Shown: in pieces, positions 1-5,766 of the stretch
How the letters are laid out: each line of letters opens with the position of its first letter
Position numbering within the stretch: position 1 is the first letter of the stretch
Source: an uncultured Rhodanobacter sp.
Lineage (GTDB): Bacteria; Pseudomonadota; Gammaproteobacteria; Xanthomonadales; Rhodanobacteraceae
Direction of reading: 5' to 3'
DNA: 6,901 nucleotides
Assembly (NCBI GenBank): GCA_903827735.1
Contig: CAIKJM010000315.1
Coordinates: 1-6,901, forward strand
The notes under the pieces: model-generated
Databases searched by the model: none
Seen by the model: only the letters and a program-made list of their open reading frames with translations
Told to the model about the DNA's origin: nothing
Position numbers and translations under genes: made by a program

Positions 1-789
1 CGCGGTGCCGACGTGCGCAGGCAGCCTAATCTCCGCCGCGATGGGCAGATGATCGGAGAAAGCCTGCGGCAGCGTCCAGGTCTTGTCCAACTGGATCGCC
101 GCCGTTGTAAGGATGTGATCCAGCGCCCGCCGCGGCTTCCAGCTGGGAAAGGTTGGGGTGGACTGCGCTGGCGGCTGCAGGCCGCACTTGGAAAACAGGT
201 AATGCATCTCCGCGCTGTGCGGCTCGGTATTGAGATCGCCCATCAGCACCGCGTGCGGAAAATCCTGCAGCAACTCGGCGATAAACCCAAGTTGTTTTGC
301 CCGCGCCGGCGCACTCAACGAGAGGTGCGCCACCATCACCGCCAGCGCGCCGTCGCCTTCGCCGAACCGCGCCAACAGTGCGCCGCGGCCGGGGATGCGG
401 CTGGGCAGCGGATAGTCCAGCACCGAGCTCGGTTCCATCCGACTGATCAGTCCGTTGGCCGAATGCGCCAGTCGCGCCATCGGGCGATTCGGCTGGTGGC
501 TCCAGAACGGCATGCCGGAGGTTTCGGCGAGGTAGCGGGTCTGGTTGAGAAAACCCGAACGCAGGCTGCCGGCGTCGGCTTCCTGCAATCCGATCACGTC
601 GAACTGCGGCAGCACCTCGGCCAGCCGGTCGAGGTTGTCCATCTTGCTGCGCCCAGGCAGCACGGCGGTGAGGCTGCGCGTGACGTATTCGCTGTAACGC
701 TGCACGCTGGCGCCCGCTAGGATGTTGCAGCTCAGCAGACGCAGGCGGCGCTCGGCAGGTGCAGCTGGGAGACTGGCGGCGCGATTCAT
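1..789 (-). CDS. Endonuclease/exonuclease/phosphatase (EEP) family protein, 3' end cut by the window edge
   Basis: The minus-strand frame is open from the ATG at 789-787 to position 1, giving 263 residues without a stop. It carries the DNase I-like EEP signature in order: Asn22 in SCNIL, Glu70 in GLQEAD (metal-binding Glu), His155 in VAHLSL, Asp185 and Asn187 in GDLNTEP, Asp224-His225 in ALDHIL, and Asp246-His247 in SDHLP. These match the metal-dependent phosphodiesterase fold shared by exonuclease III, DNase I and sphingomyelinases. An in-frame TAG at 801-799 excludes a longer N-terminus; no clear Shine-Dalgarno precedes the ATG. I see no signal peptide, so it is probably cytoplasmic. The fold is essentially complete at SDHLP, so only a few residues should be missing. 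The substrate (DNA, RNA, lipid or inositol phosphate) cannot be told from sequence. It is last in the minus-strand set, 150 bp after dsbA. Confidence 0.88.
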   Translation of the reverse strand, partial: MNRAASLPAAPAERRLRLLSCNILAGASVQRYSEYVTRSLTAVLPGRSKMDNLDRLAEVLPQFDVIGLQEADAGSLRSGFLNQTRYLAETSGMPFWSHQPNRPMARLAHSANGLISRMEPSSVLDYPLPSRIPGRGALLARFGEGDGALAVMVAHLSLSAPARAKQLGFIAELLQDFPHAVLMGDLNTEPHSAEMHYLFSKCGLQPPAQSTPTFPSWKPRRALDHILTTAAIQLDKTWTLPQAFSDHLPIAAEIRLPAHVGTA

Positions 790-939
790 TGCAGCACACT
801 ACGCGGAAAAGGAGGGCGGTGACATGGCAAGCGAAGAGCAAACCGCTCCGCAGACCCGACACCGCGCAGAGCATGACGTACCCGACGTGAACACCATGCC
901 AGCCGCTCCGTCGGCTTTGACGCGTCAGGCATCGAAGAT

Positions 940-1602
940 TTACTTCTTGCCGCTTCCCAGATCGCGCTTGGCCAGCCACAGCGCGACCGCCGCAAGTTCA
1001 TCCATATCCTTGGCGCCGGTTACGCGGTACTTGCCGTCGACGACTAGCGTCGGCGTGCCGTCGACCTGCCATTTCTGGATCAGCGCCAGATCGCTCTTCA
1101 TCTTGGCCGTCACTTCGTCGGAATTCGCGATACGCAAAAACTCGTCGCGATTGACGCCCTGCTTGGCATAGAAGTCGGCCAGCTCATCCATCGAGTTGAT
1201 CGGATAGTTTTCACCAAACTTTTCCTTAAACAGCTCCTGATGGGTGCGGTTGACCACGCCGAGCTGCTTGGCGGCGTAGTAGGCGCGCGCAAACGGCAGC
1301 CACTCGGCGCTGAAGGGCGCCGGCATGAGCTTGAAAACGACACCAGCCGGAAGCTCCTTGCGCAGCTTTTCGGCGATGGGCGCGAAGTGCGCGCAGTGGA
1401 TGCAGCCGTAGGAAAACACCTCGACTACCTCGACCTTGCCCTCGGCGCTGTAGCGCTGGGTCGGCGCGGGCAGTGTCACGTACTCGCTGCCTTCGGTATA
1501 CGGCGCCGCCGCTGTCGAACTGGACTGGGCGCCGCAGGCGCTGGTGAGCAGCAGGCCGCCGAGCAGGGCGAACAGGCGCAGATGGGGAAATCGCTTCAGC
1601 AT
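940..1602 (-). CDS. dsbA: DsbA-like thiol:disulfide interchange lipoprotein (CIHC active site)
   Basis: This 220-residue protein is a thioredoxin-fold oxidase of the DsbA family, which introduces disulfide bonds into exported proteins. A signal peptide (Lys3-Arg4, hydrophobic core 8-19) ends in TSAC with Cys23 as probable lipidation site; Thr at -3 makes the lipobox slightly atypical. The active site is Cys67-Ile-His-Cys70 in FSYGCIHC, where classical DsbA has CPHC. The cis-proline loop is DGTPTLVVDGKYR (Thr183-Pro184), and the helical insert lies between them (about 75-165). The ATG at 1602-1600 has an AGAGAG element just upstream. The neighbouring gene 77 bp upstream encodes a second DsbA-like protein that shares the MLKR start, the EVFSY-CXXC context, the FYAK segment and the TPT-VV-GKYR loop, which suggests old tandem duplication. 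Periplasmic location, membrane-anchored, is inferred. No DsbB partner is in the window. Confidence 0.9.
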   Translation of the reverse strand: MLKRFPHLRLFALLGGLLLTSACGAQSSSTAAAPYTEGSEYVTLPAPTQRYSAEGKVEVVEVFSYGCIHCAHFAPIAEKLRKELPAGVVFKLMPAPFSAEWLPFARAYYAAKQLGVVNRTHQELFKEKFGENYPINSMDELADFYAKQGVNRDEFLRIANSDEVTAKMKSDLALIQKWQVDGTPTLVVDGKYRVTGAKDMDELAAVALWLAKRDLGSGKK

Positions 1603-1646
1603 GGGTTTCTCTCTTTTACGGCGCGGCAGGAGCCACTCTTAGTCAG

Positions 1647-1670
1647 ATGGGTGCGATGAAATCGCGCCAT
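1647..1670 (-). other. Imperfect stem-loop between the two dsbA-like genes
   Basis: On the minus strand GCGAT, a 3-nt loop and ATCGC form a perfect 5-bp inner stem (1665-1661 with 1657-1653), and an outer ATGG/CCAT pairing can extend it across mismatches. It lies just after the stop of the upstream dsbA-like gene. There is no U-run after it, so it is more likely an RNA-processing or weak pause element than a true terminator. It may also be chance. Confidence 0.22.
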
Positions 1671-1679
1671 GTCGAATCG

Positions 1680-2552
1680 TTACTTGCCTGCCGTTTCCTT
1701 GCCGACCAGCCACTGCACCAGCTCGATGGTCTGCGGCAGGCCACCGGCGTCTTTCGGCGTCAGCCGGTATTTGCCGTTGACCACGATGGTGGGGGTGCTG
1801 TCCACGCCCAGCGCCTTGAGCTCGTCATCGGCGCGCTTCATCTGGGTGTTGATGCTGAAGGAGTTGGCGACGCCGACGAACTGTTTCGGATCGACGCCGT
1901 ATTTGGCGTAGAACTTGGCCACGTCGTCGATGGTGGGCCACGCCTCGTGCGGCTTGGGTTTGCCGGCCTGCAGGTCGTACGTGGCCAGCTCACCGGTCTT
2001 CCAGGCGGCATCGAACATCGCGTCATAGGTTTTGTCGGCCACGCCGAGCGCCTGCGCCGCGTAAAACGCGCGCTGGAACAGCGGCCAGTTTTCGTCCGGG
2101 CGGAACGACGCCGGCAGGTAGACCACCACGGCATTCGACGGCAGGCTCTTGACCAGCTGATCCATCGTGGTGTGGAACGAATTGCAGGCCGGGCAGGCGT
2201 AGGAGAACACTTCGGTCACTTCGACCTTGCCCGGGTGGCTGGTCGGCTGTGCCGGATCGACCAGGTAATAGTTCTTGCCTTCGACCCATTTGCCGTCATC
2301 GACGAAGGGCGCGGCGGGTTTGGCGGGTTTGTCGTCTGCGGTGGCAGGCGTCGGAGCGCTGGCGGCCGGAGCAGCGCTGGCCGCCGGTGCGGGCGCGGTG
2401 CTTGCCGGCGCCGGAGCGGTACTTGCGGGGGCGGTCGTGGACGTGGTGGTCGATGCGGCAGGCGCCGATGTCGCTGCGCTGTTGTCGCCATCGTGGCTGC
2501 AGGCGGCGAGTGCGAGCAGGGCGGCGCACAGGAACGGTAAACGCTTCAGCAT
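1680..2552 (-). CDS. dsbA: DsbA-like thiol:disulfide interchange lipoprotein with long Ala/Ser/Thr/Pro tether (CPAC active site)
   Basis: This 290-residue protein has a clear lipoprotein signal: MLKR, a hydrophobic stretch, then the lipobox LAAC with Cys18. Residues about 25-82 are a low-complexity linker of Ala, Ser, Thr and Pro, including two STAPAPA units. The DsbA domain follows (about 88-290): active site Cys120-Pro-Ala-Cys123 in FSYACPAC, and cis-proline loop DSTPTIVVNGKYR (Thr253-Pro254). An extra segment near 190-210, rich in Pro and Lys, is absent from the downstream paralogue. The role is oxidation of thiols in envelope proteins, with the linker holding the domain away from the membrane (inferred). 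The ATG at 2552-2550 is preferred because GAGG sits 5-6 nt upstream and the signal peptide starts there; an upstream TTG at 2579 would add nine residues in front of the signal. It is 130 bp after cytochrome c4, same direction, probably co-transcribed. Confidence 0.9.
   Translation of the reverse strand: MLKRLPFLCAALLALAACSHDGDNSAATSAPAASTTTSTTAPASTAPAPASTAPAPAASAAPAASAPTPATADDKPAKPAAPFVDDGKWVEGKNYYLVDPAQPTSHPGKVEVTEVFSYACPACNSFHTTMDQLVKSLPSNAVVVYLPASFRPDENWPLFQRAFYAAQALGVADKTYDAMFDAAWKTGELATYDLQAGKPKPHEAWPTIDDVAKFYAKYGVDPKQFVGVANSFSINTQMKRADDELKALGVDSTPTIVVNGKYRLTPKDAGGLPQTIELVQWLVGKETAGK
2383..2424. repeat. Two 21-bp tandem repeats in the DsbA linker
   Basis: Positions 2383-2403 and 2404-2424 are adjacent 21-bp units that agree at 17 of 21 bases by eye. 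They encode the repeated Ala/Pro/Ser/Thr heptads near residues 43-57 of the CPAC DsbA lipoprotein. The unit length is a multiple of three, so copy changes would alter tether length without breaking the frame. Confidence 0.7.
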
Positions 2553-2639
2553 GAGAACCTCGAAACGAAAGGGGAACAAAGCCGGAGGCGGCCGTGAAGC
2601 AGGTGAATTGCAGAAATTGAATGGAGCTCAGACCGCCAA

Positions 2640-2671
2640 CGCCGAAGCGAGTTCGGCGCGCGATCCGCGCC
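2640..2671 (-). other. Two overlapping, mutually exclusive hairpins between cytochrome c4 and dsbA
   Basis: Hairpin A pairs 2640-2646 (CGCCGAA) with 2652-2658 (TTCGGCG), a perfect 7-bp stem with a 5-nt loop. Hairpin B pairs 2655-2660 (GGCGCG) with 2666-2671 (CGCGCC), a perfect 6-bp stem with a 5-nt loop. They share 2655-2658, so both cannot form fully at once. In the minus-strand transcript hairpin B is made first, 11 nt after the cytochrome c4 stop codon, then A. No U-run follows either, so a simple intrinsic terminator is not supported. A 3'-end stabiliser for the cytochrome mRNA or an attenuator-like element is possible. Confidence 0.45.
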
Positions 2672-2682
2672 AGAAGCAACTA

Positions 2683-3525
2683 TCAGGGCGTCGCTGGCGC
2701 GGCGGTCGGCTGGGCGCTGTGCAGGCCCTCGACGTAGCTGGCTAGCGCGGCGATGTCATTGGAGTCGAGCTTCTGCGCGATCGCTGGCATGATCTGCGAG
2801 TGCGCGTCGTCACCCCAGCTGGCGCCGTCGTGCCAGGCCTTCAGCTTGGCCTGGATGTATTGCGCGTGCTGGGCCGTGAGCTGGGGATACATGGCGCCCG
2901 GGTTGCCGCGGCCGTCGATGCTGTGACAGGCCATGCAGGCGGGAATGCCGCGCGTGGCGTCGCCTTCGCGGAACAGCGTCTGGCCGTGATCGACCAGCGC
3001 CTGATCGGCCACGCCGGGCAGCGAGGTCTTGCTGGCGAAGTAGGCGCCGATGTCCTCCATATCCTGCGGCGACAGCGGCGTGGCCATGCCCAGCATGATC
3101 GGGTTCTGCCGCTTGCCGGATTTGAAGTTGGCCAGCTGATGAGCGATGTAGGCTTCGCTCTGCCCGGCCAGTTTCGGGTACTGCGGATCGCTGGAGTTGC
3201 CGTCGAGCCCATGGCAGGCACCGCAGACGGCGGCCTTACCTTGGCCGACGGTGGCATCGCCGGGCTTGACCGCCACTGCCACGGCAGGCGCGGCTGCCGT
3301 GCTGGTCGATGGCGGCGTGGTGGCAGCGGTGGCTGCGCTATCGACGCTCGCTGCGGCAGCGGGCTTCACTGCGGTGCCGGCGACGGCAGGCTTGGCCGCG
3401 GTGGTGGAAGCGGCCGGCTTCGACGCGTCGGCCTGAGCCATCACCACGCCGGCGGACAGGGCAAATGCGAGAACGGTGGCGGAGCCGAGAACAGCGCTAC
3501 GAAAACCGGCGGACCGAAAACTCAT
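2683..3525 (-). CDS. Diheme cytochrome c4 with an extended Ala-rich N-terminal linker
   Basis: The 280-residue product has a Sec signal peptide (Arg4, Arg9, hydrophobic 11-29) with a likely cut after VMA (Ala30). Residues 31-88 form a linker rich in Ala, Thr, Pro, Val and Lys. Two c-type heme sites follow: Cys101-Gly-Ala-Cys-His105 and Cys197-Met-Ala-Cys-His201. Likely axial methionines are Met144 (NPIML) and Met246 (QIMPAIA). The PKLAGQ, AYIAHQL and FKSGKRQNP segments are typical of the cytochrome c4 first domain, and YPQLTAQHAQYI mirrors them in the second. Cytochrome c4 is a periplasmic electron carrier from the bc1 complex to terminal oxidases. Known c4 proteins are nearer 200 residues, so the linker is the extra part. 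The ATG at 3525-3523 has GGGAG 8 nt upstream; a longer frame to 3600 lies in the leader. It heads the minus-strand set. Confidence 0.93.
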   Translation of the reverse strand: MSFRSAGFRSAVLGSATVLAFALSAGVVMAQADASKPAASTTAAKPAVAGTAVKPAAAASVDSAATAATTPPSTSTAAAPAVAVAVKPGDATVGQGKAAVCGACHGLDGNSSDPQYPKLAGQSEAYIAHQLANFKSGKRQNPIMLGMATPLSPQDMEDIGAYFASKTSLPGVADQALVDHGQTLFREGDATRGIPACMACHSIDGRGNPGAMYPQLTAQHAQYIQAKLKAWHDGASWGDDAHSQIMPAIAQKLDSNDIAALASYVEGLHSAQPTAAPATP

Positions 3526-3602
3526 ACACTGGACTCCCGAGAAACTTGCGAACACCGCCGCGGATCGCCGCCATTCGGCTTGCATCAGGCAGTAACTCAA
3601 GA

Positions 3603-3632
3603 ATTATCCCTGTGCCACCGTCCCTTGGTCAA
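3603..3632 (-). promoter_or_regulatory. Sigma70-type promoter for cytochrome c4 and the genes downstream
   Basis: On the minus strand TTGACC (3632-3627) and GATAAT (3608-3603) each match the consensus hexamers at five of six bases and are 18 bp apart. A start site near 3596 would leave a leader of about 70 nt before the ATG at 3525. The -35 hexamer is only 9 bp from the engB start codon on the other strand. No second convincing promoter is seen before dsbA. Confidence 0.62.
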
Positions 3633-3641
3633 ACCATTCTC

Positions 3642-4289
3642 ATGTCCAATCCCTTACAAGGCGCGCAGTTCGTGCTCGCCGCCCATCGCATCAGTCAATT
3701 GCCCGCCGATCAGGGCGCCGAAGTGGCGTTTGCCGGACGCTCCAATGCGGGCAAGTCCAGCGCGCTCAATGCGCTGACCAATCACAAGGGGCTGGCGCGC
3801 ACTTCCAAAACGCCCGGCCGCACGCAGCAGATGGTGGCTTTCAGCTTACCCCCGCCGACTCAGGTCAGCGGCCAGCCGCCGCTGGATGTTCGGCTGATCG
3901 ATCTGCCTGGCTACGGCTACGCCAAGGTGCCCCTGGAAATGCGCGAGCACTGGAAGCTGGAGATCGATGCTTACCTGCATCAGCGGCAAAGCCTGCGCGG
4001 GCTGGTGCTGATCGTCGACATCCGCCATCCGTTGAAGGAGTTCGATCGGCAGATGCTCGAGTTCTGCCTGGGTACGCAGCTGCCCTGCCATCTGCTGCTG
4101 ACCAAGGCCGACAAGCTCTCGCGCAATCAGGCGATTCAGGCGCTGGCCACGCTGCGCAAGCAATTCGTGGCGGAAGGGCTGCATGCCACAGCGCAGATTT
4201 TCTCGTCCTCGGCCGGCACCGGCGTGGACGAAGCGCGCGAGGCGGTGATGACGCTGCTGCGCCAGCCGCGGGTTCTCGGCTCGCGCTAG
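3642..4289 (+). CDS. engB: Ribosome biogenesis GTP-binding protein EngB (YihA)
   Basis: This 215-residue protein is an EngB/YihA GTPase of the TRAFAC class, which acts in late assembly of the 50S ribosomal subunit. All G motifs are present: G1 GRSNAGKSS (32-40), the G2/switch region LARTSKTPGRTQ (51-62), G3 DLPGYG (87-92), G4 TKAD (154-157) and G5 SSSAG (188-192). Length and the N-terminal AQFVLAAHRISQLP segment fit the family, where FV-A---I--LP precedes the G domain, and support ATG 3642. No good Shine-Dalgarno precedes it; an in-frame GTG at 3612 has none either. The gene is divergent from cytochrome c4, whose promoter lies over its leader. It ends 25 bp from the convergent msrC stop. Cytoplasmic; in many bacteria essential. 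Confidence 0.96.
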   Translation: MSNPLQGAQFVLAAHRISQLPADQGAEVAFAGRSNAGKSSALNALTNHKGLARTSKTPGRTQQMVAFSLPPPTQVSGQPPLDVRLIDLPGYGYAKVPLEMREHWKLEIDAYLHQRQSLRGLVLIVDIRHPLKEFDRQMLEFCLGTQLPCHLLLTKADKLSRNQAIQALATLRKQFVAEGLHATAQIFSSSAGTGVDEAREAVMTLLRQPRVLGSR

Positions 4290-4314
4290 TCGAACGGCGC
4301 CCCGCGGCACGGCA

Positions 4315-4806
4315 TTAGCGCGGTAGGGTTTCCATAAACGCCGCGCACAGCGCTTCCATGCCGGCGCGGTCGTCGTCGTCGAAGCGATCGGTCACCGGGC
4401 TGTCGACGTCCCATACTCCGAGCAGTGAGCCGTCGGGTTTGACCAGCGGCACCACAATTTCCGACTGCGAAGCGGCGTCGCAGGCGATATGTCCCTCGAA
4501 CGCGTGCACGTCGCGCACCAGCTGAGTTTCACGCGTCTGCGCGGCCGTCCCGCAAACGCCGCGGCCCAGCGCGATCCGTATGCAGGCCGGCTTGCCCTGA
4601 AACGGGCCCACCACCAGCTCGCTGCCATCGAACAGGTAAAAGCCGGCCCAGTTCACCTCGGGCAGGCTGTTGAAGATCAGCGCGCTGAAGTTGGCCGCGT
4701 TGGCGATCGTATTGGACTCGCCCAGCATCAGGCCGCGCGCCTGCTGTACGAGATCGTCGTACTGTTCGCGCTTACTGGCGTAGGTGGCACTTGTGGTTTC
4801 GAACAT
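4315..4806 (-). CDS. msrC: Free methionine-(R)-sulfoxide reductase (GAF-domain fRMsr)
   Basis: The 163-residue product is a single GAF domain of the YebR/fRMsr family, which reduces free L-methionine-(R)-sulfoxide in the cytoplasm using thioredoxin. Marker segments are WAGFYLFDG (53-61), LVVGPFQGKPACIRI (64-78), GRGVCGTAA (81-89), HIACDAASQSEIVVPL (106-121) and GVWDVDSP (130-137). The three family cysteines are present as Cys75, Cys85 and Cys109; their 10- and 24-residue spacing equals that of E. coli Cys84, Cys94 and Cys118, so the enzyme should be active. The ATG at 4806-4804 opens just before the family N-terminus; the Shine-Dalgarno is weak (GGA about 9 nt upstream), and upstream in-frame codons (to 4887) would cross the candidate promoter. 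It stands alone, convergent with engB and divergent from bioD. Confidence 0.94.
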   Translation of the reverse strand: MFETTSATYASKREQYDDLVQQARGLMLGESNTIANAANFSALIFNSLPEVNWAGFYLFDGSELVVGPFQGKPACIRIALGRGVCGTAAQTRETQLVRDVHAFEGHIACDAASQSEIVVPLVKPDGSLLGVWDVDSPVTDRFDDDDRAGMEALCAAFMETLPR

Positions 4807-4834
4807 GGCGGGTGTCCGTGCGCTAAAGAAACGT

Positions 4835-4840
4835 ATTATG
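4835..4840 (-). promoter_or_regulatory. Candidate -10 box for msrC
   Basis: The minus strand reads CATAAT here, five of six bases of the -10 consensus, 28 bp before the msrC ATG; a start near 4828 would give a leader of about 22 nt. No good -35 hexamer lies 16-18 bp upstream, which would fit an activator-dependent promoter or simply a weak one. Confidence 0.4.
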
Positions 4841-4862
4841 CCCGGCGCTGGCCGCCGATCGG

Positions 4863-4874
4863 ACGAATATTCGT
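4863..4874. promoter_or_regulatory. Perfect 12-bp palindrome, possible operator of msrC
   Basis: ACGAATATTCGT equals its own reverse complement. Its centre is about 40 bp upstream of the inferred msrC start site, over the place where a -35 element would be. A dimeric regulator site is a reasonable guess, but no regulator is named by the sequence. Confidence 0.35.
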
Positions 4875-4913
4875 TCTCGCCACGCAAGCCCGGCGGCCGG
4901 CGTTGCGCGGTTA

Positions 4914-4919
4914 TTTAAT
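4914..4919 (+). promoter_or_regulatory. Candidate -10 box for bioD
   Basis: TTTAAT matches the -10 consensus at five of six bases and sits in an AT-rich island (4911-4926) inside GC-rich DNA. A start near 4926 would leave about 60 nt before the bioD GTG. No -35 box is seen at normal spacing. A BirA operator is not recognisable. Confidence 0.28.
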
Positions 4920-4977
4920 AGTTTTGCTGAGGCCGACCGGGCTGTGGCAGCGTGCCATCTGGCGGCGTTACCTTCAT

Positions 4978-4981
4978 GGAG
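4978..4981 (+). promoter_or_regulatory. Shine-Dalgarno that sets the GTG start of bioD
   Basis: GGAG ends 7 nt before GTG 4989. It selects this start over the in-frame ATG at 4944, which has no such site and would add 15 residues that do not belong to the BioD fold. Confidence 0.7.
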
Positions 4982-4988
4982 CCATCGA

Positions 4989-5669
4989 GTGAGTTATTCC
5001 GCTGTTTATATCGCCGGTACCGATACCGGCATCGGCAAGACGCACGCCGCCTGCGCGCTGATACACGCCTTGCGCAAGGCTGGTCACACCACCTGCGGCA
5101 TGAAGCCGGTGGCCAGCGGCTGCGAATCGACGCCGCAGGGTCTGCGCAACGAGGATGCGCTGGCGCTGCAGGCGGCCAGCAGCGGCTCGGTCGATTACGA
5201 CGTGATCAATCCGATCGCCCTGAGCGAGCCGATGGCGCCCCACCTGGCCGCCGCGCATGAAGGCGTGGCCATTTCGCTGCCGCCGTTGCGCCGTGCGTTC
5301 GATCAGCTTTGTAACAGCTATGAACGTGTGGTGGTCGAAGGCGTCGGCGGCTGGCTGGTGCCGCTGGCGCCGGGGCTGTCGGCGGCGGATATCGCCAAGG
5401 AATGGAAGCTGCCGGTGATCCTTGTGGTCGGCCTGCGCCTGGGCTGTATCAATCACGCCCTGCTGAGCGCGCGGGCCATTGAAACGGACGGTTGCCCGCT
5501 GCTGGGCTGGATCGGCAACACGATCGATCCCCACATGCTGGCGTTGGATGAAAATCTGGCCACGCTGCGCGAGCTGATGCCGGCCCCTTGCCTGGGCGTG
5601 CTGCCGTACAACGCGGCGCCCGAACACGCGGCGACCCATCTGCAGGCCGCGGCGGCCGCCTTGGGTTAG
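4989..5669 (+). CDS. bioD: ATP-dependent dethiobiotin synthetase BioD
   Basis: BioD closes the ureido ring of dethiobiotin from 7,8-diaminopelargonate, CO2 and ATP, the next-to-last step of biotin synthesis, in the cytoplasm. The 226-residue product has the family length. The P-loop is GTDTGIGKT (10-18), followed by MKPVASG with Lys39 and Ser43, VVVEGVGGWLVPL with Glu117, and the conserved VVGLRLGCINHALLS block (147-160) of the dimer interface. Nucleotide-base contacts are expected near GNTID (176-180). The start is GTG with a good Shine-Dalgarno. No other bio gene is adjacent, so this copy is apart from any bioBFHC cluster within the limits of the window. The next gene is 97 bp downstream on the same strand. 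Confidence 0.95.
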   Translation: MSYSAVYIAGTDTGIGKTHAACALIHALRKAGHTTCGMKPVASGCESTPQGLRNEDALALQAASSGSVDYDVINPIALSEPMAPHLAAAHEGVAISLPPLRRAFDQLCNSYERVVVEGVGGWLVPLAPGLSAADIAKEWKLPVILVVGLRLGCINHALLSARAIETDGCPLLGWIGNTIDPHMLALDENLATLRELMPAPCLGVLPYNAAPEHAATHLQAAAAALG

Positions 5670-5676
5670 GAAGAGC

Positions 5677-5689
5677 AGCTTCTAAAGCT
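5677..5689 (+). other. Short stem-loop after bioD
   Basis: AGCTT, a 3-nt loop and AAGCT form a perfect 5-bp stem 7 nt after the bioD stop; GAAG (5670-5673) can instead pair with CTTC (5679-5682). There is no U-run after it, so termination is unlikely to be efficient here. Confidence 0.2.
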
Positions 5690-5766
5690 TCACATCACGC
5701 GTGCTTCGATGACGGCCAGTATCCCAGCACTGCCGTTCCCACTCTTTGCCCCACGCCGGAGATCCC

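Noticed and set aside
901..916. AGCCG/CGGCT hairpin in the 150-bp gap between dsbA and the EEP gene as a terminator
   Set aside because: Only 5 bp with a 6-nt loop, and no U-run on the minus strand; the short T stretch is on the wrong side for the minus-strand genes.
26..979. Long minus-strand open frame (317 codons) at the left end
   Set aside because: It is out of frame with the EEP nuclease, which carries all family motifs; the product is Arg/Gly/Ala-rich and shows no domain.
1647..2540. Long plus-strand open frame (297 codons) opposite the CPAC DsbA gene
   Set aside because: Antisense shadow of a GC-rich gene; it ends in low-complexity Gly/Arg/Cys translation of the linker DNA.
3612..3641. 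GTG 3612 as an alternative engB start
   Set aside because: It has no Shine-Dalgarno, and the ten added residues go beyond the usual family N-terminus; ATG 3642 fits the known length better.
2800..3777. Long plus-strand open frame (325 codons) opposite cytochrome c4
   Set aside because: Antisense shadow; it crosses into engB in the wrong frame and has no recognisable domain.
4290..4314. Bidirectional terminator between convergent engB and msrC
   Set aside because: The 25-bp gap is GC-rich but forms no stem longer than about 3-4 bp with a proper loop, and has no T-tract.
4911..4920. TTATTTAATA upstream of bioD as a BioR-type biotin operator
   Set aside because: It does not match the known TTATMKATAA palindrome, and BioR is mainly alphaproteobacterial.
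4974..5639. Minus-strand open frame (221 codons) opposite bioD
   Set aside because: Antisense to a gene with full BioD motifs; His/Arg/Gln-rich composition typical of shadows.
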